A stretch of 64,000 nucleotides of DNA from Geodermatophilus bullaregiensis (GCF_016907675.1 NZ_JAFBCJ010000001.1:1922001-1986000), one strand, 5' to 3'. Shown: positions 1 through 11,954, numbered from the stretch's first letter. Notes: generated by a model from the letters alone, not told the origin. A program made the numbers and translations.

Positions 1-483
1 CCGAGAGGGGGGCGGTCTGTTCCCGGTAGACCTCCAGGCGGTGCCGGACGGTCTCGGGCTTGTCGTCGTCGCGCTGCACCCACTCGCCGTCGACGAGCAT
101 GCGGCGTCCGGACAGGCGGCGCACCAGCTCGTCCTCGTCGACCACGAGCTCGAGCACGCGGTCGAGGTGCTGCCCCAGCTCGTCGAGGGAGGAGCGCAGC
201 TGCTCGGCCTGGGAGATGGTGCGCGGGAAGCCGTCGAGCAGGAACCCCGCCTTGGCGTCGGGCTCGGCCAGGCGGTCCTTGACCATGGCGACGGTGATCT
301 CGTCGGGCACCAGGTCCCCGGCGTCCATGTAGGTCTTGGCCTGCCGGCCGAGGTCGGTCTGCCCGCTGACGTTGGCGCGGAAGATGTCGCCGGTCGAGAT
401 GGCCGGCACCCCGAGCCGGCCGGCGATGATCTGGGCCTGGGTCCCCTTGCCCGCCCCGGGGGGGCCGAGCAGCACGACGCGCA

Positions 484-484
<1 letters not shown>
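1..484 (-). CDS. adk: Adenylate kinase (3' end outside window)
   Basis: Catalyses ATP + AMP <-> 2 ADP in the cytoplasm. The visible N-terminal ~161 residues start [15 protein letters not shown], the P-loop, followed by the NMP-binding region (STGDIFR), DGFPRT and the start of the LID region. The GTG start at 484 overlaps the secY stop (TAGTG), so it is translationally coupled to secY, the classic secY-adk order. The C-terminal part lies before position 1. Confidence 0.95.
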
Positions 485-1794
<1,310 letters not shown>

Positions 1795-1928
1795 GTGCCC
1801 TCCCCTGCTCGGTCGGATGAGGTTAGCAACGACGACGACGGAGTCCCTGCCCCCACCACTCGCGAGCTCGCGGCGGGGCCTGCAGGGGCCGCATCCGGTC
1901 CGCCTCCGCAGTGGCGGACCGGGCAGCA

Positions 1929-1964
1929 GACGACCCCCGGGGCTGGTGCACCCCGGGGGTCGTC
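1929..1964 (-). terminator. Perfect 14-bp GC hairpin between rplO and secY
   Basis: Arms GACGACCCCCGGGG and its exact complement enclose an 8-nt loop (CTGGTGCA). No T-tract follows, as is common in very GC-rich actinobacteria. It lies after the rplO stop, so it may end or attenuate the spc transcript and leave secY-adk partly under separate control. Confidence 0.6.
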
Positions 1965-1969
1965 GTCGC

Positions 1970-2413
1970 TCAGATGCGGGTGGTGCTGCCCCCGGCCGCG
2001 ACGACCTTCTCGGCCGCCGAGCCCGAGAAGGCGTGCGCGTGCACGTGGACCCGGACGCCGCCGAGGTCCCCGGTGCCGAGGACCTTGACCGGCTGACCGC
2101 GGCGGACGGCGCCCGCTGCGGCGAGGGAGTCGGGGTCGACGTGCCCGCCCTGGGGGAAGAGCGCCGCGATCCGGTCGAGGTTGACGACCTGGAACACGAC
2201 CTTGTTGTTGTTCTTGAAGCCGGACATCTTGGGCAGCCGCATGTGCAGCGGCGTCTGGCCGCCCTCGAAGCGCGGGGAGGTGTTGCCCCGCGCCCCGCTG
2301 CCCTTGGTGCCGCGACCGGCGGTCTTGCCCTTGGAGCCCTCACCCCGGCCGACGCGCGTCTTGGGGGTGTGGGCGCCCGGGGCAGGACGCAGGTGGTGGA
2401 CCTTGATGGTCAT
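1970..2413 (-). CDS. rplO: 50S ribosomal protein L15
   Basis: Large-subunit assembly protein, 147 residues, starting [14 protein letters not shown] and followed by the Gly/Arg/Lys-rich N-terminal region ([18 protein letters not shown]) that threads into rRNA. The C-terminal part keeps the L15 core ([16 protein letters not shown]). It follows rpmD after one base in the spc operon order. Confidence 0.97.
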   Translation of the reverse strand: MTIKVHHLRPAPGAHTPKTRVGRGEGSKGKTAGRGTKGSGARGNTSPRFEGGQTPLHMRLPKMSGFKNNNKVVFQVVNLDRIAALFPQGGHVDPDSLAAAGAVRRGQPVKVLGTGDLGGVRVHVHAHAFSGSAAEKVVAAGGSTTRI

Positions 2414-2414
2414 G

Positions 2415-2618
2415 TCAGAGTCCCTCCTCGCCCGTGGCGCGGACCTCTTCGACGGTGACGAGGTGGGTCACCGTGGCGACCATCCCGCGGATCTCGGGAC
2501 GGTCCTCCTGCACGACCGTGTCGTTGATCCGCTTGAGGCCCAGGGACCGCAGCGTCTGCCGCTGGTTGGGCTTCGTGCCGATCGTCGACCGGACCTGGGT
2601 CACCTTCAGCTGTGCCAC
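2415..2618 (-). CDS. rpmD: 50S ribosomal protein L30
   Basis: Small (67 aa) large-subunit protein, core sequence [18 protein letters not shown] take the GTG at 2618 (VAQLKVTQ) rather than the ATG at 2639, because the shorter form begins one base after the rpsE stop, has an AGGGGG ribosome binding site inside the end of rpsE and matches the usual L30 length. Confidence 0.93.
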   Translation of the reverse strand: MAQLKVTQVRSTIGTKPNQRQTLRSLGLKRINDTVVQEDRPEIRGMVATVTHLVTVEEVRATGEEGL

Positions 2619-2619
2619 G

Positions 2620-3234
2620 TCAGACCCCCTGACCCGCACGCGCCCGCAGCATGGCGGCCGGGGCGACGTCCTCGAGGGGCAGCCCGCGACGGGCGGCGAT
2701 CTCCTCGGGGCGGACGAGGTCCTTCAGCGCCTGCATGGTGGCGTGCACGATGTTGATGGGGTTCGACGAGCCGAGGCTCTTGGAGAGCACGTCGTGGATG
2801 CCCGCGCACTCGAGCACGGCGCGCACCGGACCACCGGCGATGACACCGGTACCCGGGCTGGCCGGCTTGAGCAGCACGACACCGGCGGCGGCCTCACCCT
2901 GCACGGGGTGCGGGATGGTGCTGGCGATGCGCGGCACCTTGTAGAAGTGCTTCTTGGCCTCCTCGACACCCTTGGCGATCGCCGCGGGCACCTCCTTGGC
3001 CTTGCCGTAGCCGACGCCCACGGTGCCGTCGCCGTCGCCGACGATCACGAGGGCGGTGAAGCTGAAGCGCCGACCGCCCTTGACGACCTTCGACACGCGG
3101 TTGATCGCCACCACGCGCTCGATGAAGTTGCTCTTCTCGGCAGGCGCGCCGCCGGGCCCCCGCCCGCCGTCACGACGGTCGCGGCGGTCGTTACCGCCGC
3201 CGGCGCCGCCGCCGCGTCGCTGTGGTCCTGGCAT
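2620..3234 (-). CDS. rpsE: 30S ribosomal protein S5
   Basis: Decoding-fidelity protein of the small subunit, 204 residues. The N-terminus [10 protein letters not shown] leads into a Gly/Arg-rich extension typical of actinobacterial S5, then the S5 double-stranded RNA-binding domain ([19 protein letters not shown]) and the C-terminal domain with GGPVRAVLE. The ATG at 3234 was chosen over a longer open frame because everything upstream is unlike S5. Confidence 0.96.
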   Translation of the reverse strand: MPGPQRRGGGAGGGNDRRDRRDGGRGPGGAPAEKSNFIERVVAINRVSKVVKGGRRFSFTALVIVGDGDGTVGVGYGKAKEVPAAIAKGVEEAKKHFYKVPRIASTIPHPVQGEAAAGVVLLKPASPGTGVIAGGPVRAVLECAGIHDVLSKSLGSSNPINIVHATMQALKDLVRPEEIAARRGLPLEDVAPAAMLRARAGQGV

Positions 3235-3298
3235 CAGACGTCCCTCTCGATCTGCTGGTCGGCCGGGTGAGCGACCGAGTCGTGCGTCAGGCTGTTCA

Positions 3299-3721
3299 TC
3301 AGAAGTCCAGCCCGCCCTCTCGTGCACCGTCGGCGAGCGCGGCGATGCGGCCCTGGTAGCGGTTGCCACCACGGTCGAAGACGACCTTGGTGATGCCCGC
3401 GGCCGCGGCGCGCTCGGCGACCAGGCTGCCCACCCGGCGGGCCAGGGTGGACTTGTCCCCCTCGGCGCTGCGCAGGCTGGCGTCCAGCGTCGAGGCACTG
3501 ACCAGGGTACGGCCGACGGTGTCGTCGACGACCTGCACGTGGATGTGCCGCGAGCTGCGGTTGACCACCAGGCGCGGGCGCTCCGCCGTGCCGGCCACCC
3601 GCTTCCGGAGCCGGTTGTGGCGGCGCAGCCGCGAGACGCGGCGCGCGGTGCTGATGTCGGTGCCGACGGGCGTGTGCACCCGGGCCACCTTCGCCCCGCT
3701 CTGTGAACTGGTCTGTGCCAT
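3299..3721 (-). CDS. rplR: 50S ribosomal protein L18
   Basis: 5S rRNA-binding protein, 140 residues. Conserved [22 protein letters not shown] and the C-terminal [26 protein letters not shown] region (given here only as landmarks) are visible. The ATG at 3721 overlaps the rplF stop by one base (TGATG); a GTG one codon earlier is also possible. Confidence 0.96.
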   Translation of the reverse strand: MAQTSSQSGAKVARVHTPVGTDISTARRVSRLRRHNRLRKRVAGTAERPRLVVNRSSRHIHVQVVDDTVGRTLVSASTLDASLRSAEGDKSTLARRVGSLVAERAAAAGITKVVFDRGGNRYQGRIAALADGAREGGLDF

Positions 3722-4260
3722 CACTTACCCGTCTTCCCGACCTTGCGCTTCACGACCTCGCCCTGGTACCGGACGCCCTTGCCCTTGTAGGGGTCCGGCC
3801 GGCGCAGCCCGCGGATGTTGGCGGCCACCTGGCCGACCTGCTGCTTGTCGATGCCGGTGACACGCAGGCGCGTGGGCGACTCGACGGTGAACGTGATGCC
3901 GTCCGGGGCCCGCACGGGCACCGGGTGGCTGTAGCCGAGGGCGAACTCGAGGTCCGACCCACGCGCCTGGACGCGGTACCCGACACCCACGATCTCGAGT
4001 GTCTTGGTGTAGCCCTCGGTGACGCCGGTGATCATGTTGGCGATCAGCGTGCGGGACAGGCCGTGCAGGGCCCGGCTCTCACGCTCGTCGTCGGGGCGCT
4101 GCACCGAGAGGACGCCGTCCTCGCCGCGGGCGACCGTGATCGGCGCGGCGACGGTGTGCGCCAGCTGGCCCTTGGGGCCCTTCACGCTGACCGTCTGGCC
4201 GTCGACGGACACATCCACGCCGCTCGGCACGGAAATCGGCAGTCGTCCGATCCGTGACAT
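3721..4260 (-). CDS. rplF: 50S ribosomal protein L6
   Basis: Large-subunit protein near the factor-binding site, 179 residues, starting [17 protein letters not shown]. Two L6 repeats are present, ending with the family signature [16 protein letters not shown] and a basic tail KRKVGKTGK. It lies between rpsH and rplR and is coupled to rplR by a one-base overlap. Confidence 0.97.
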   Translation of the reverse strand: MSRIGRLPISVPSGVDVSVDGQTVSVKGPKGQLAHTVAAPITVARGEDGVLSVQRPDDERESRALHGLSRTLIANMITGVTEGYTKTLEIVGVGYRVQARGSDLEFALGYSHPVPVRAPDGITFTVESPTRLRVTGIDKQQVGQVAANIRGLRRPDPYKGKGVRYQGEVVKRKVGKTGK

Positions 4261-4274
4261 CTCGCTCGCTCCCC

Positions 4275-4685
4275 TTACCAGACGTAGGCGAGGACTTCCC
4301 CGCCCACGCCCTTCTTGTTCGCCTGCCGGTCGGTCAGCAGCCCGGTCGAGGTGGAGATGATGGCCACCCCGAGGCCGCCGAGCACCTTGGGCAGGGCGGT
4401 GGACTTCGCGTAGACCCGCAGCCCCGGCTTGGACACCCGGCGCACCCCGGCGATGCTGCGCTCGCGGTTGGGGCCGTACTTCAGGTCGATCACCAGCTCC
4501 TTGCGGGTGGCGCCGTCCTTCTCGACCTCGGCGACGCGCCAGCCGGCGATGTAGCCCTCCTGCTGGAGGATCTCGGCGATGTGCGTCTTCAGCTTCGACG
4601 ACGGCATCGCCGCCTGGTCGTGGTAGGCCGTGTTCGCGTTGCGCAGACGCGTGAGCATGTCCGCGATCGGATCGGTCATCGTCAT
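4275..4685 (-). CDS. rpsH: 30S ribosomal protein S8
   Basis: 16S rRNA central-domain binder and, in other bacteria, autoregulator of the spc operon. 136 residues, [18 protein letters not shown] at the N-terminus and a C-terminal [20 protein letters not shown] with the conserved S-T-S/T-G-(V/L)-T-D motif. Start 4685 was chosen for the standard MTMTDPIAD beginning and a GAGAGG site upstream. Confidence 0.97.
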   Translation of the reverse strand: MTMTDPIADMLTRLRNANTAYHDQAAMPSSKLKTHIAEILQQEGYIAGWRVAEVEKDGATRKELVIDLKYGPNRERSIAGVRRVSKPGLRVYAKSTALPKVLGGLGVAIISTSTGLLTDRQANKKGVGGEVLAYVW

Positions 4686-4822
4686 GGGTGTCGTGCCTCT
4701 CTCGCCGCGGTTCCGCACGCGTCCCTCGCGTGGGCCTCTCGGCGATCGGTGGTGCTCGGCCCGCCCCGGCGGTCAGTCGCGGGACGGGTGGTGGAGCGGC
4801 CTGGCTGCGGGGCCGCCGGAGT

Positions 4823-4875
4823 GGCCCCGTCCGGGGTCCCACCCCGGACCGGCGAGGGGTGGGGAGGACGGGGCC
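4823..4875. repeat. GC-rich palindromic intergenic element, copy A
   Basis: Arms begin and end GGCCCCGTCC / GGACGGGGCC and continue with CCACCCC / GGGGTGG around a ~10-nt loop, forming a large imperfect hairpin between rpsZ and rpsH. Closely similar sequence recurs at 30564-30617; looser relatives lie at 31416-31471 and 35292-35345. A terminator or attenuator role is inferred. Confidence 0.6.
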
Positions 4876-4881
4876 GTTCCA

Positions 4882-5067
4882 TCACCAGCTGGACTTGCTC
4901 ACGCCCGGCAGCTCGCCGGCGTGCGCCATCTCCCGCAGGCAGATCCGGCACAGGCCGAACTTGCGGAAGACCGAGTGCGGACGACCGCACCGCTGGCAGC
5001 GGGTGTACCCGCGGACCGCGAACTTGGGCTGGCGGGCCGCCTTGTTGATCAGAGCCTTCTTGGCCAT
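4882..5067 (-). CDS. rpsZ: 30S ribosomal protein S14 type Z (zinc-binding)
   Basis: Short 61-residue S14 of the zinc-ribbon class: two CxxC pairs (CQRCG and CRICL) that bind one zinc ion. Sits in the normal place between rplE and rpsH. Actinobacteria often encode a second zinc-free S14 elsewhere for zinc starvation; none is in this window. Confidence 0.96.
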   Translation of the reverse strand: MAKKALINKAARQPKFAVRGYTRCQRCGRPHSVFRKFGLCRICLREMAHAGELPGVSKSSW

Positions 5068-5086
5068 CTGTCTCTCCTGCCCCGGC

Positions 5087-5671
5087 TCAGCGGGTCGTGG
5101 TCACGACGGTGAGGCCGGCGAAGGGGAAACCGAGCAGGCGGAGCAGCTCGCGACCCTCCTCGTCGGTCGTGGCGGTGGTGACGAGGGTGATGTCCATGCC
5201 GCGGGGACGGTCGATCTTGTCGACGTCGATCTCGCGGAACATCGACTGCTCGGTCAGCCCGAAGGTGTAGTTGCCGTGGCCGTCGAACTGCCGGGCGTTG
5301 AGGCCGCGGAAGTCGCGGATGCGGGGCAGCGCCAGCGCCAGGAGCCGGTCGAGGAACTCCCACATGCGGTCGCCGCGGAGGGTGACCTTGGCGCCGATGG
5401 GCATGCCCTCGCGCAGCTTGAACTGGGCGATGGACTTGCGCGCCCGGACGACGGCCGGCCGCTGACCGGTGATGGCGGTGAGGTCGCGGACCGCGCCGTC
5501 CATCAGCTTGGCGTCGCGGGTGGCCTCGCCGACGCCCATGTTGACCACGATCTTGGTCAGCCGCGGGATCTGCATGACGTTCGGGTAGCCGAACTCCTCC
5601 TGCAGGGCCGGCACGATCGACTCACGGTAGTGCGACAGCAGGCGCGGGAGCTCGCGGGTGGGTGCAGTCAT
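5087..5671 (-). CDS. rplE: 50S ribosomal protein L5
   Basis: 5S rRNA-binding protein contacting the P-site tRNA, 194 residues. Family landmarks include the [16 protein letters not shown] segment, the [17 protein letters not shown] stretch and [20 protein letters not shown], with a C-terminal LRLLGFPF motif. It is five bases downstream of rplX. Confidence 0.97.
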   Translation of the reverse strand: MTAPTRELPRLLSHYRESIVPALQEEFGYPNVMQIPRLTKIVVNMGVGEATRDAKLMDGAVRDLTAITGQRPAVVRARKSIAQFKLREGMPIGAKVTLRGDRMWEFLDRLLALALPRIRDFRGLNARQFDGHGNYTFGLTEQSMFREIDVDKIDRPRGMDITLVTTATTDEEGRELLRLLGFPFAGLTVVTTTR

Positions 5672-5676
5672 GGTCC

Positions 5677-6018
5677 TCAGAGGTCCTTACCGGTCCGCCG
5701 CGACACCCGGATGTTGCGGCCTTCCTCGTCCTTGCGGTGGCCGACCCGGGTCGGCTTGCCCTCGGAGTCGATCACCATCACGTTGCTGACGTGGATGGGA
5801 GCCTCCTGGGTGACGATCCCGCCCGACTGTGCGCCCCGCTGGTTCGAGCTGATGCGGGTGTGCTTCTTGACGCGGCCGACGCCCTCGACGAGGACCTTCT
5901 GCAGCTTGGGGTAGGCGGCGATCACGCGGCCCCTGGCGCCCTTGTCCTTGCCGGACAGCACCACGACCGTGTCGCCCTTCTTGACCTTCATGGACGGCGT
6001 CCTGCCGGTGTTGGCCAT
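5677..6018 (-). CDS. rplX: 50S ribosomal protein L24
   Basis: Assembly-initiator protein, 113 residues. After an eight-residue leader the KOW motif is clear ([24 protein letters not shown]), then KVLVEGVNxxKKH-like [14 protein letters not shown]. The start at 6018 lies two bases after the rplN stop; an internal ATG at 5991 (MKVKKG) is a possible alternative. Confidence 0.95.
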   Translation of the reverse strand: MANTGRTPSMKVKKGDTVVVLSGKDKGARGRVIAAYPKLQKVLVEGVGRVKKHTRISSNQRGAQSGGIVTQEAPIHVSNVMVIDSEGKPTRVGHRKDEEGRNIRVSRRTGKDL

Positions 6019-6020
6019 GG

Positions 6021-6389
6021 TCAGAGCACCTCCGGTGCGAGCGAGATGATCCGCATGAAGCGCTTGTCGCGCAGCTCCCGGCCGACGGGACCGAAGATGC
6101 GGGTCCCGCGCGGGTCGCCGCTGTCGCGGATGATGACCGCGGCGTTCTCGTCGAAGCGGATGTAGGAGCCGTCGGGACGACGCCGCTCCTTCGCCGTGCG
6201 GACCACGACGGCCTTGACCACGTCGCCGCGCTTGACGCCGGCACCGGGCAGCGCGTCCTTGACGGTCGCCACGATGACGTCGCCGATGCCCGCGTAGCGC
6301 CGTCCGGAGCCGCCGAGCACCCGGATGCAGAGGATCTCCTTCGCACCGGTGTTGTCGGCGACCCGGAGCCGCGACTCCTGCTGGATCAC
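6021..6389 (-). CDS. rplN: 50S ribosomal protein L14
   Basis: 122 residues, [19 protein letters not shown] at the N-terminus and the L14 signature [17 protein letters not shown] in the middle. It is the first gene of the spc operon here and is preceded by a 221-bp gap that contains a perfect hairpin, so transcription may start or be attenuated in that gap. Confidence 0.97.
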   Translation of the reverse strand: MIQQESRLRVADNTGAKEILCIRVLGGSGRRYAGIGDVIVATVKDALPGAGVKRGDVVKAVVVRTAKERRRPDGSYIRFDENAAVIIRDSGDPRGTRIFGPVGRELRDKRFMRIISLAPEVL

Positions 6390-6458
6390 GTCCTACTCCC
6401 AATCTCAGTGGTGACAGCCGGGCCGGAACGGTGAACCGGCTGTCCGGCACCCACGTGC

Positions 6459-6492
6459 GGACGCACCGGCAGCTGATGCCGCCGGTGCGTCC
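6459..6492 (-). terminator. Perfect 12-bp hairpin in the rpsQ-rplN gap
   Basis: Arms GGACGCACCGGC and its complement around the loop AGCTGATGCC. It divides the S10 operon (rpsJ to rpsQ) from the spc operon (rplN onward). The gap 6390-6610 holds no gene; I found no clear -10/-35 pair in it. Confidence 0.5.
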
Positions 6493-6610
6493 GACACGGG
6501 TACCGGGATGTGGCGCACACCCGGAGGGGCGCCAGTCGTCCAGGGTACCCGGTCCCGCGAACCCGCCCCGGGGGGCGTGGGTCACAGGGGCCGGACGACC
6601 CCGACCGGTG

Positions 6611-6910
6611 TTACTTGGCCTTCTCGAGGACCTCGACCAGCCGCCACCGCTTGGTGGCCGACAGCGGCCGGGTCTCCATGACCTGCACGCGGTCGCCGAT
6701 GCCGGCGACCCCCTGCTCGTCGTGCGCCTTGAGCTTGCTGGTGCGCCGGAGGACCTTGCCGTAGAGGCCGTGCTTCACGCGGTCCTCGACCTCGACGACG
6801 ATGGTCTTGTCCATCTTGTCGCTGACGACCAGGCCCTCGCGGACCTTGCGGTAACCACGACCGGCCAGGCCGGGGCCGCTGGCGACAGCGGTGTTGTCGG
6901 GCTCGCTCAT
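6611..6910 (-). CDS. rpsQ: 30S ribosomal protein S17
   Basis: 16S rRNA-binding OB-fold protein, 99 residues. A non-conserved N-terminal leader (~20 aa) precedes the S17 core with [20 protein letters not shown] and the C-terminal [20 protein letters not shown] signature. It overlaps the rpmC stop by 4 nt (ATGA), the last gene of the S10 operon. Confidence 0.96.
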   Translation of the reverse strand: MSEPDNTAVASGPGLAGRGYRKVREGLVVSDKMDKTIVVEVEDRVKHGLYGKVLRRTSKLKAHDEQGVAGIGDRVQVMETRPLSATKRWRLVEVLEKAK

Positions 6911-7140
6911 GCCACACCCTCGTTCGGGGCGACCGACAGGCCCAGCTCGCGCTCGCGCATGATCGTGTAGATCCGGGCGATGTCGCGACGGACGGTCTGC
7001 AGCCGCCGGTTGTTGTCCAGCTGGCCGGTGGCCACCTGGAACCTCAGGTTGAACAGCTCTTCCTTGGACTCACGCAGCCGCGTGGCGAGCTCGTCGGCCG
7101 AGAGCTCGCGCAGCTCCGGGGCGGTCAGGCCGGCGGCCAT
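6907..7140 (-). CDS. rpmC: 50S ribosomal protein L29
   Basis: Coiled-coil-like protein at the polypeptide exit, 77 residues: [20 protein letters not shown] and [14 protein letters not shown] followed by a basic helix. The ATG at 7140 overlaps the rplP stop by one base (TGATG); both ends of the gene are therefore coupled to neighbours. Confidence 0.95.
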   Translation of the reverse strand: MAAGLTAPELRELSADELATRLRESKEELFNLRFQVATGQLDNNRRLQTVRRDIARIYTIMRERELGLSVAPNEGVA

Positions 7141-7556
7141 CACACCTCTCCTTCACGCGTGATGAAGCGGCACTTCATGGGCAGCTTGTGGATGGCGCGG
7201 CGCATGGCCTCGCGGGCCACCGGCTCGGCCACACCGGAGAGCTCGAAGAGCACCCGGCCCGGCTTGACGTTGGCCACCCACCACTCCGGCGAGCCCTTGC
7301 CGGAACCCATGCGGGTCTCGGCCGGCTTCTTGGTCAGCGGACGGTCGGGGTAGATCGAGATCCACACCTTGCCGCCACGCCGGATGTGGCGCGTCATGGC
7401 GATACGGGCGGACTCGATCTGCCGGTTGGTCACGTACGCCGGCTCCAGGGCCTGGATGGCGTACTCACCGAAGTTGATCTCGGTGCCGCCCTTGGCCCGG
7501 CCGGAGCGGCTCGGGTGGTGCTGCTTGCGGTGCTTGACGCGCCGTGGGATCAGCAC
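7140..7556 (-). CDS. rplP: 50S ribosomal protein L16
   Basis: Organises the A-site region of 23S rRNA, 138 residues, GTG start followed by [14 protein letters not shown]. Landmarks: [20 protein letters not shown] and the [14 protein letters not shown] signature that carries the hydroxylated arginine in other species. Starts 4 bases after the rpsC stop. Confidence 0.97.
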   Translation of the reverse strand: MLIPRRVKHRKQHHPSRSGRAKGGTEINFGEYAIQALEPAYVTNRQIESARIAMTRHIRRGGKVWISIYPDRPLTKKPAETRMGSGKGSPEWWVANVKPGRVLFELSGVAEPVAREAMRRAIHKLPMKCRFITREGEV

Positions 7557-7559
7557 GTG

Positions 7560-8468
7560 TCAGCCCTCCGTCGTGGTCTCGGCCGCGGTCGTCTCGGCCG
7601 CGGCGGTCGCCTCGGGCCCGGCGGCCTGGGCGACGGTCTGCTCGGACGACACCTCGCCGGAGGTCACCGCCACGGTGCTGTCGGCGGTCTCCGGGCCGGT
7701 CGTGGACTCGGCCGCGGCGCGGCCGGCCTCGGTGCCGCCGGCGGTCGTGCCGCTGGAGCCCGACCGGCGGGGGCGCTGCGGCCGCTCACGGCGCTGCTGC
7801 CGGGCGGCGAGGGCCTCGAGGGCCTCCCGCTCGGCACGCGAGCCGCTGACGTCGCCCTTGTAGATCCACACCTTCACGCCGATCCGGCCGAAGGTGGTGC
7901 GGGCCTCGTAGAGGCCGTAGTCGATGTTCGCCCGGAGGGTGTGCAGGGGCACGCGGCCCTCGCGGTAGAACTCCGACCGGCTCATCTCGGTGCCGCCCAG
8001 GCGCCCGGAGCACTGCACCCGGATGCCCTTGACCTGCGGGCTGCGCTGCGCCGACTGCATCGCCTTGCGCATGGCGCGGCGGAAGCTGACCCGGCTGGAC
8101 AGCTGCTCGGCCACGGCCTGCGCGACGAGCTGGGCGTCGGCCTCGGGGTTCTTGACCTCGAGGATGTTCAGCTGCACCTGCTTGCCGGTCAGCTTCTCCA
8201 GCTCACCGCGGATGCGGTCGGCCTCCGCGCCGCGACGGCCGATGACGATGCCCGGCCGGGCGGTGTGGATGTCGACGCGGACCCGGTCACGGGTGCGCTC
8301 GATCTCCACCTTCGAGATGCCGGCGCGCTCCATGCCCTTGGACATGAGCTTGCGGATGGCCACGTCTTCCTTGACGTAGTCCTTGTAGAGCTTGTCGGCG
8401 TACCACCGGGACTTGTAGTCGGTGGTGATGCCCAGGCGGAACCCGTGCGGGTTGACCTTCTGACCCAC
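7560..8468 (-). CDS. rpsC: 30S ribosomal protein S3 with long low-complexity tail
   Basis: mRNA-entry-tunnel protein, 302 residues. The conserved part (GTG start, [15 protein letters not shown] domain with [13 protein letters not shown]-terminal domain with [11 protein letters not shown]) ends near residue 225. The remaining ~75 residues are Arg/Pro then Ala/Thr/Glu-rich and are probably disordered; actinobacterial S3 is often extended, this one more than most. One-base overlap with rplV (TAGTG). Confidence 0.96.
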   Translation of the reverse strand: MGQKVNPHGFRLGITTDYKSRWYADKLYKDYVKEDVAIRKLMSKGMERAGISKVEIERTRDRVRVDIHTARPGIVIGRRGAEADRIRGELEKLTGKQVQLNILEVKNPEADAQLVAQAVAEQLSSRVSFRRAMRKAMQSAQRSPQVKGIRVQCSGRLGGTEMSRSEFYREGRVPLHTLRANIDYGLYEARTTFGRIGVKVWIYKGDVSGSRAEREALEALAARQQRRERPQRPRRSGSSGTTAGGTEAGRAAAESTTGPETADSTVAVTSGEVSSEQTVAQAAGPEATAAAETTAAETTTEG

Positions 8469-8947
8469 TAGCGGGTCCCTCCCCTCGTGTTGGAGCGCTG
8501 CTGCGTGCCCTGCTGCTGGGCAGCCGGGCCGGACTGGCCGGTGCGACGGCGCGCGGTGCGGGACTTGCCGGCGAGCTCGGCACTGGCGCCGACCTCGGTC
8601 ACCTCGACGGTGATGTGGCTGGTCCGCTTGTTGATGCGGTAGGCCCGGCCCTGGGCGCGCGGACGGATCCGCTTGAGCGTCGGGCCCTCGTCGACGTAGG
8701 CCGCGCTCACGACGAGCGCGGCCGGGTCGAGCCGCAGGTTGTGCTCGGCGTTGGCCACGGCGCTGGCGACGACCTTGGCCACCGGCTCGCTGGCCGCCTG
8801 CGGGGCGAACCGGAGCAGGGCCAGGGCCTCGTCGGTGGGCAGGTAGCGGACGAGGTCCACCACCCGGCGTGCCTTCATGGGGGCGACGCGGACGAACCGG
8901 GCGGTGGCCCGGGCGACCTGCGTCTCCTCTCCCAGCTGCGAAGTCAT
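8468..8947 (-). CDS. rplV: 50S ribosomal protein L22
   Basis: 159 residues; the [21 protein letters not shown] start and the C-terminal [17 protein letters not shown] region form the globular part and tunnel-reaching beta hairpin. A 40-residue Ser/Gln/Thr-rich tail follows the conserved end. The tip of the hairpin lines the macrolide tunnel in the ribosome. Confidence 0.96.
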   Translation of the reverse strand: MTSQLGEETQVARATARFVRVAPMKARRVVDLVRYLPTDEALALLRFAPQAASEPVAKVVASAVANAEHNLRLDPAALVVSAAYVDEGPTLKRIRPRAQGRAYRINKRTSHITVEVTEVGASAELAGKSRTARRRTGQSGPAAQQQGTQQRSNTRGGTR

Positions 8948-8975
8948 CTCGTGTCTCTCTCTCCCGGGACCGTGG

Positions 8976-9257
8976 TCAGCCCCGCCGCGACCGGCGGTCG
9001 TCCTTGACGTGACCCCGGAAGGTCCGGGTGGGGGCGAACTCGCCGAGCTTGTGCCCGACCATCGCCTCGGTCACGAAGACCGGGACGTGCTTGCGCCCGT
9101 CGTGCACGGCGATGGTGTGGCCGAGCATGTCGGGGATGATCGTCGAGCGCCGCGACCAGGTGCGGATGACGGTCTTGGTGCCCTTGTCGTTCTGCGCGTC
9201 CACCTTGGCGAGCAGGTGGTCGTCGACGAACGGGCCCTTCTTCAGGCTGCGTGGCAT
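8976..9257 (-). CDS. rpsS: 30S ribosomal protein S19
   Basis: 93 residues, [20 protein letters not shown] and the family signature [20 protein letters not shown]. Head-domain 16S rRNA binder that forms inter-subunit bridge contacts. Standard length and position between rplB and rplV. Confidence 0.97.
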   Translation of the reverse strand: MPRSLKKGPFVDDHLLAKVDAQNDKGTKTVIRTWSRRSTIIPDMLGHTIAVHDGRKHVPVFVTEAMVGHKLGEFAPTRTFRGHVKDDRRSRRG

Positions 9258-9280
9258 GTCTGTCGGACTCCTCTACCCGC

Positions 9281-10114
9281 TCAGCGCTTCTTGTTGGTGC
9301 GGCGACGGCGCACGATCAGGGCGTCGCTGGCCTTGCGCTTGCGCGTGCGGCCCTCGGGCTTGCCCTTCGGGTTCACCGGGTGGCGACCACCGGAGGTCTT
9401 GCCCTCACCACCACCGTGGGGGTGGTCGACCGGGTTCATGGCGACACCGCGGACGGTCGGGCGCTTGCCCTTCCACCGCATCCGGCCGGCCTTGCCCCAG
9501 TTGATGTTGGACTGCTCGGCGTTGCCCACCTCGCCGACCGTCGCGCGGCAGCGGACGTCGACGTTGCGGATCTCGCCCGAGGGCATGCGCAGCTGCGCGA
9601 ACCGGCCCTCACGGGCGACCAGCTGGACGCTGGTGCCCGCCGAGCGCGCGATCTTGGCGCCGCCACCGGGACGGAGCTCGATGGCGTGCACGACCGTGCC
9701 GACCGGGATGTTGCGCAGCGGCAGGTTGTTGCCCGGCTTGATGTCGGCCGCGGGGCCGCACTCCACCGTGTCGCCCTGCTTGAGCCGCGCCGGCGCGAGG
9801 ATGTAGCGCTTCTCGCCGTCGGCGAAGTGCAGCAGCGCGATGCGCGACGTGCGGTTGGGGTCGTACTCGATGTGGGCGACCTTCGCCGGCACGCCGTCCT
9901 TGTCCGCCCGACGGAAGTCGATGAGACGGTAGGCGCGCTTGTGGCCGCCGCCCTGGTGGCGGGCGGTGACCTTCCCGTGCACGTTGCGTCCGCCGCGACC
10001 GTGCAGCGGCCGGACCAGCGACTTCTCGGGATGGTCGCGGGTGACCTCGGCGAAGTCGGCGACGCTGGAGCCGCGGCGGCCCGGCGTCGTCGGCTTGTAC
10101 TTGCGGATGGCCAT
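9281..10114 (-). CDS. rplB: 50S ribosomal protein L2
   Basis: Core 23S rRNA protein close to the peptidyl-transferase centre, 277 residues. Begins [18 protein letters not shown] and contains the catalytic-centre loop [20 protein letters not shown] with the conserved histidine. The C-terminus is the usual basic [20 protein letters not shown]. Confidence 0.98.
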   Translation of the reverse strand: MAIRKYKPTTPGRRGSSVADFAEVTRDHPEKSLVRPLHGRGGRNVHGKVTARHQGGGHKRAYRLIDFRRADKDGVPAKVAHIEYDPNRTSRIALLHFADGEKRYILAPARLKQGDTVECGPAADIKPGNNLPLRNIPVGTVVHAIELRPGGGAKIARSAGTSVQLVAREGRFAQLRMPSGEIRNVDVRCRATVGEVGNAEQSNINWGKAGRMRWKGKRPTVRGVAMNPVDHPHGGGEGKTSGGRHPVNPKGKPEGRTRKRKASDALIVRRRRTNKKR

Positions 10115-10185
10115 GGGTCTGGAGTCCCTGTCTGTTCTCTCTGGTCCGGATCAGTGGTCTCGGGCGCGGGTCGGCGTCGGCCGGC

Positions 10186-10488
10186 TCAGGCGCCCGGGCC
10201 GCCGAAGATCTCGATGCGGTCGCCGGGGGCCACCGAGACGATGGCGCGCTTGGTGTCCTTGCGCTTGCCCATGCGGGTGCCGCGGCTGCGCTTGCGCTTG
10301 CCCTGGCGGTTCGCGGTGTTCACGGCCAGGACCTTCACGTTGAAGACCTGCTCGACGGCGATCTTGATCTGGGTCTTGTTCGCCTCGGGGAGGACCACGA
10401 ACGTGTACTGGTTGTCGTCCAGCAGCCCGTAGCTCTTCTCGGAGATGACCGGGGACAGCAGGACGTCCCGGGGGTCGCGGACGCTCAT
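10186..10488 (-). CDS. rplW: 50S ribosomal protein L23
   Basis: Exit-tunnel protein that docks trigger factor and SRP, 100 residues. [20 protein letters not shown] at the N-terminus and a loop rich in [18 protein letters not shown]. Its ATG overlaps the rplD stop by four bases. A 71-bp gap follows before rplB. Confidence 0.96.
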   Translation of the reverse strand: MSVRDPRDVLLSPVISEKSYGLLDDNQYTFVVLPEANKTQIKIAVEQVFNVKVLAVNTANRQGKRKRSRGTRMGKRKDTKRAIVSVAPGDRIEIFGGPGA

Positions 10489-11276
10489 GCCTTGTCCTCG
10501 GTGGTGTCGGTGGCGAGGTCGAGGTCGGTGGTGCCCTCGGCCGGCTGGATCGACGGGATCGCACCCGGGATGTCCGGGGTGGTCAGGTCGGGCTTGGCGA
10601 GCGAGACGGCACCGCCGTGCGGACCGGCGACGAACTCGGCCAGCGCGGCCTCGGTGAAGACGACCTCGTCGCTGAGCAGCACGTCGTAGGTGTTGAGCTG
10701 ACCGGCCTCGAGCAGGTGCACCCGCTGCTCGTTGCGCAGGCTCACCCAGTTGAGGTGGTCGTCGCGGTCGAGGACCACGAGCACCCGCTTCGCCGAGGTG
10801 ATCGAGTCGAGCGTGGCCAGCGCCGCCTTGGTCTTCGGGGCGTCCCCGTCGACGAAGGTGGTGACCACGCGCACGCGGCCCTCACGGGCCCGGTCGGACA
10901 GGGCCCCGCGCAGGGCGGCGGCCTTCATCTTCTTGGGCGTGCGCTGCGAGTAGTCGCGCGGCTGGGGCCCGTGGACGGTGCCACCGCCGGTGAACTGCGG
11001 CGCGCGGATCGAGCCCTGACGGGCCCGGCCGGTGCCCTTCTGGCGGTAGGGCTTGACGCCACCACCGCTGACGGCGCCGCGCGTCTTCGTCGAGTGCGTG
11101 CCCTGGCGCGCGGCGGCCAGCTGGGCCACCACCACCTGGTGCATGAGCGAGACGTTGGCGGTCGTGTCGAACAGGGCGCCGGGCAGCGTGACGCTGCCGG
11201 CGGTCTGCCCGCCCGGCGCGCGGACGTCGACCTGGCGGTCGGCGCGCGCGGCCTCGGTCGCGGTCGACTGGGTCAC
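10485..11276 (-). CDS. rplD: 50S ribosomal protein L4
   Basis: 263 residues with the tunnel-lining loop [20 protein letters not shown] and [20 protein letters not shown]. In other bacteria L4 also represses its own operon. A C-terminal extension of about 35 residues (rich in Asp/Thr/Pro) lies beyond the usual end. GTG start overlaps the rplC stop by 4 nt. Confidence 0.96.
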   Translation of the reverse strand: MTQSTATEAARADRQVDVRAPGGQTAGSVTLPGALFDTTANVSLMHQVVVAQLAAARQGTHSTKTRGAVSGGGVKPYRQKGTGRARQGSIRAPQFTGGGTVHGPQPRDYSQRTPKKMKAAALRGALSDRAREGRVRVVTTFVDGDAPKTKAALATLDSITSAKRVLVVLDRDDHLNWVSLRNEQRVHLLEAGQLNTYDVLLSDEVVFTEAALAEFVAGPHGGAVSLAKPDLTTPDIPGAIPSIQPAEGTTDLDLATDTTEDKA

Positions 11277-11938
11277 TGGTTGTCACTCCCCACGGGGCCG
11301 CCCTTGACCGCCGACCGGACGAGCACGAGCCCACCCTTCGGACCGGGGACGGCACCCTTGATCAGGATGAGGCCGCGCTCGGCGTCGACCTTGTGGACCA
11401 CGAGCGAGAGCGTCGTCGTCTTGACCGCGCCCATGCGGCCGGCCATGCGCAGGCCCTTGAACACACGGCCCGGGGTGGACGCGCCACCGATCGAGCCGGG
11501 CGAGCGGTGCTTGCGCTGGGTGCCGTGCGCGGCGCCCAGGCCCTTGAAGCCGTGACGCTTCATGACGCCGGCGGTGCCCTTGCCCTTGCTGGTGCCGATG
11601 ACGTCGACCTTGGCCACGCCGTCGAGCACCTCCGCGGTCAGCTCCTGGCCGACCGTGTACTGCGCGGCGTCCTCCGTGCGCAGCTCCACCAGGTGGCGCC
11701 GCGGCGTGACACCCGCCTTGGCGAAGTGCCCGCCCTCGGGCCTGTTCACCTTGCGGGGGTCGATCTCGCCGAAGCCGAGCTGGAGGGCCGAGTAGCCGTC
11801 CACCTCGGGGGTGCGCACCTGCGTCACCACGCACGGACCCGCCTTGACGACGGTGACCGGCACCATGCGGTTGTTCTCGTCGAACACCTGGGTCATCCCC
11901 AGCTTCTCGCCGAGGAGCCCGCGGAACGTACTCGCCAT
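11273..11938 (-). CDS. rplC: 50S ribosomal protein L3
   Basis: Early assembly protein reaching the peptidyl-transferase centre, 221 residues: [20 protein letters not shown] at the start, [20 protein letters not shown] and [20 protein letters not shown] in the long extension. Follows rpsJ after 16 bases. Confidence 0.97.
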   Translation of the reverse strand: MASTFRGLLGEKLGMTQVFDENNRMVPVTVVKAGPCVVTQVRTPEVDGYSALQLGFGEIDPRKVNRPEGGHFAKAGVTPRRHLVELRTEDAAQYTVGQELTAEVLDGVAKVDVIGTSKGKGTAGVMKRHGFKGLGAAHGTQRKHRSPGSIGGASTPGRVFKGLRMAGRMGAVKTTTLSLVVHKVDAERGLILIKGAVPGPKGGLVLVRSAVKGGPVGSDNQ

Positions 11939-11954
11939 GACTGGTCTCGGTCCC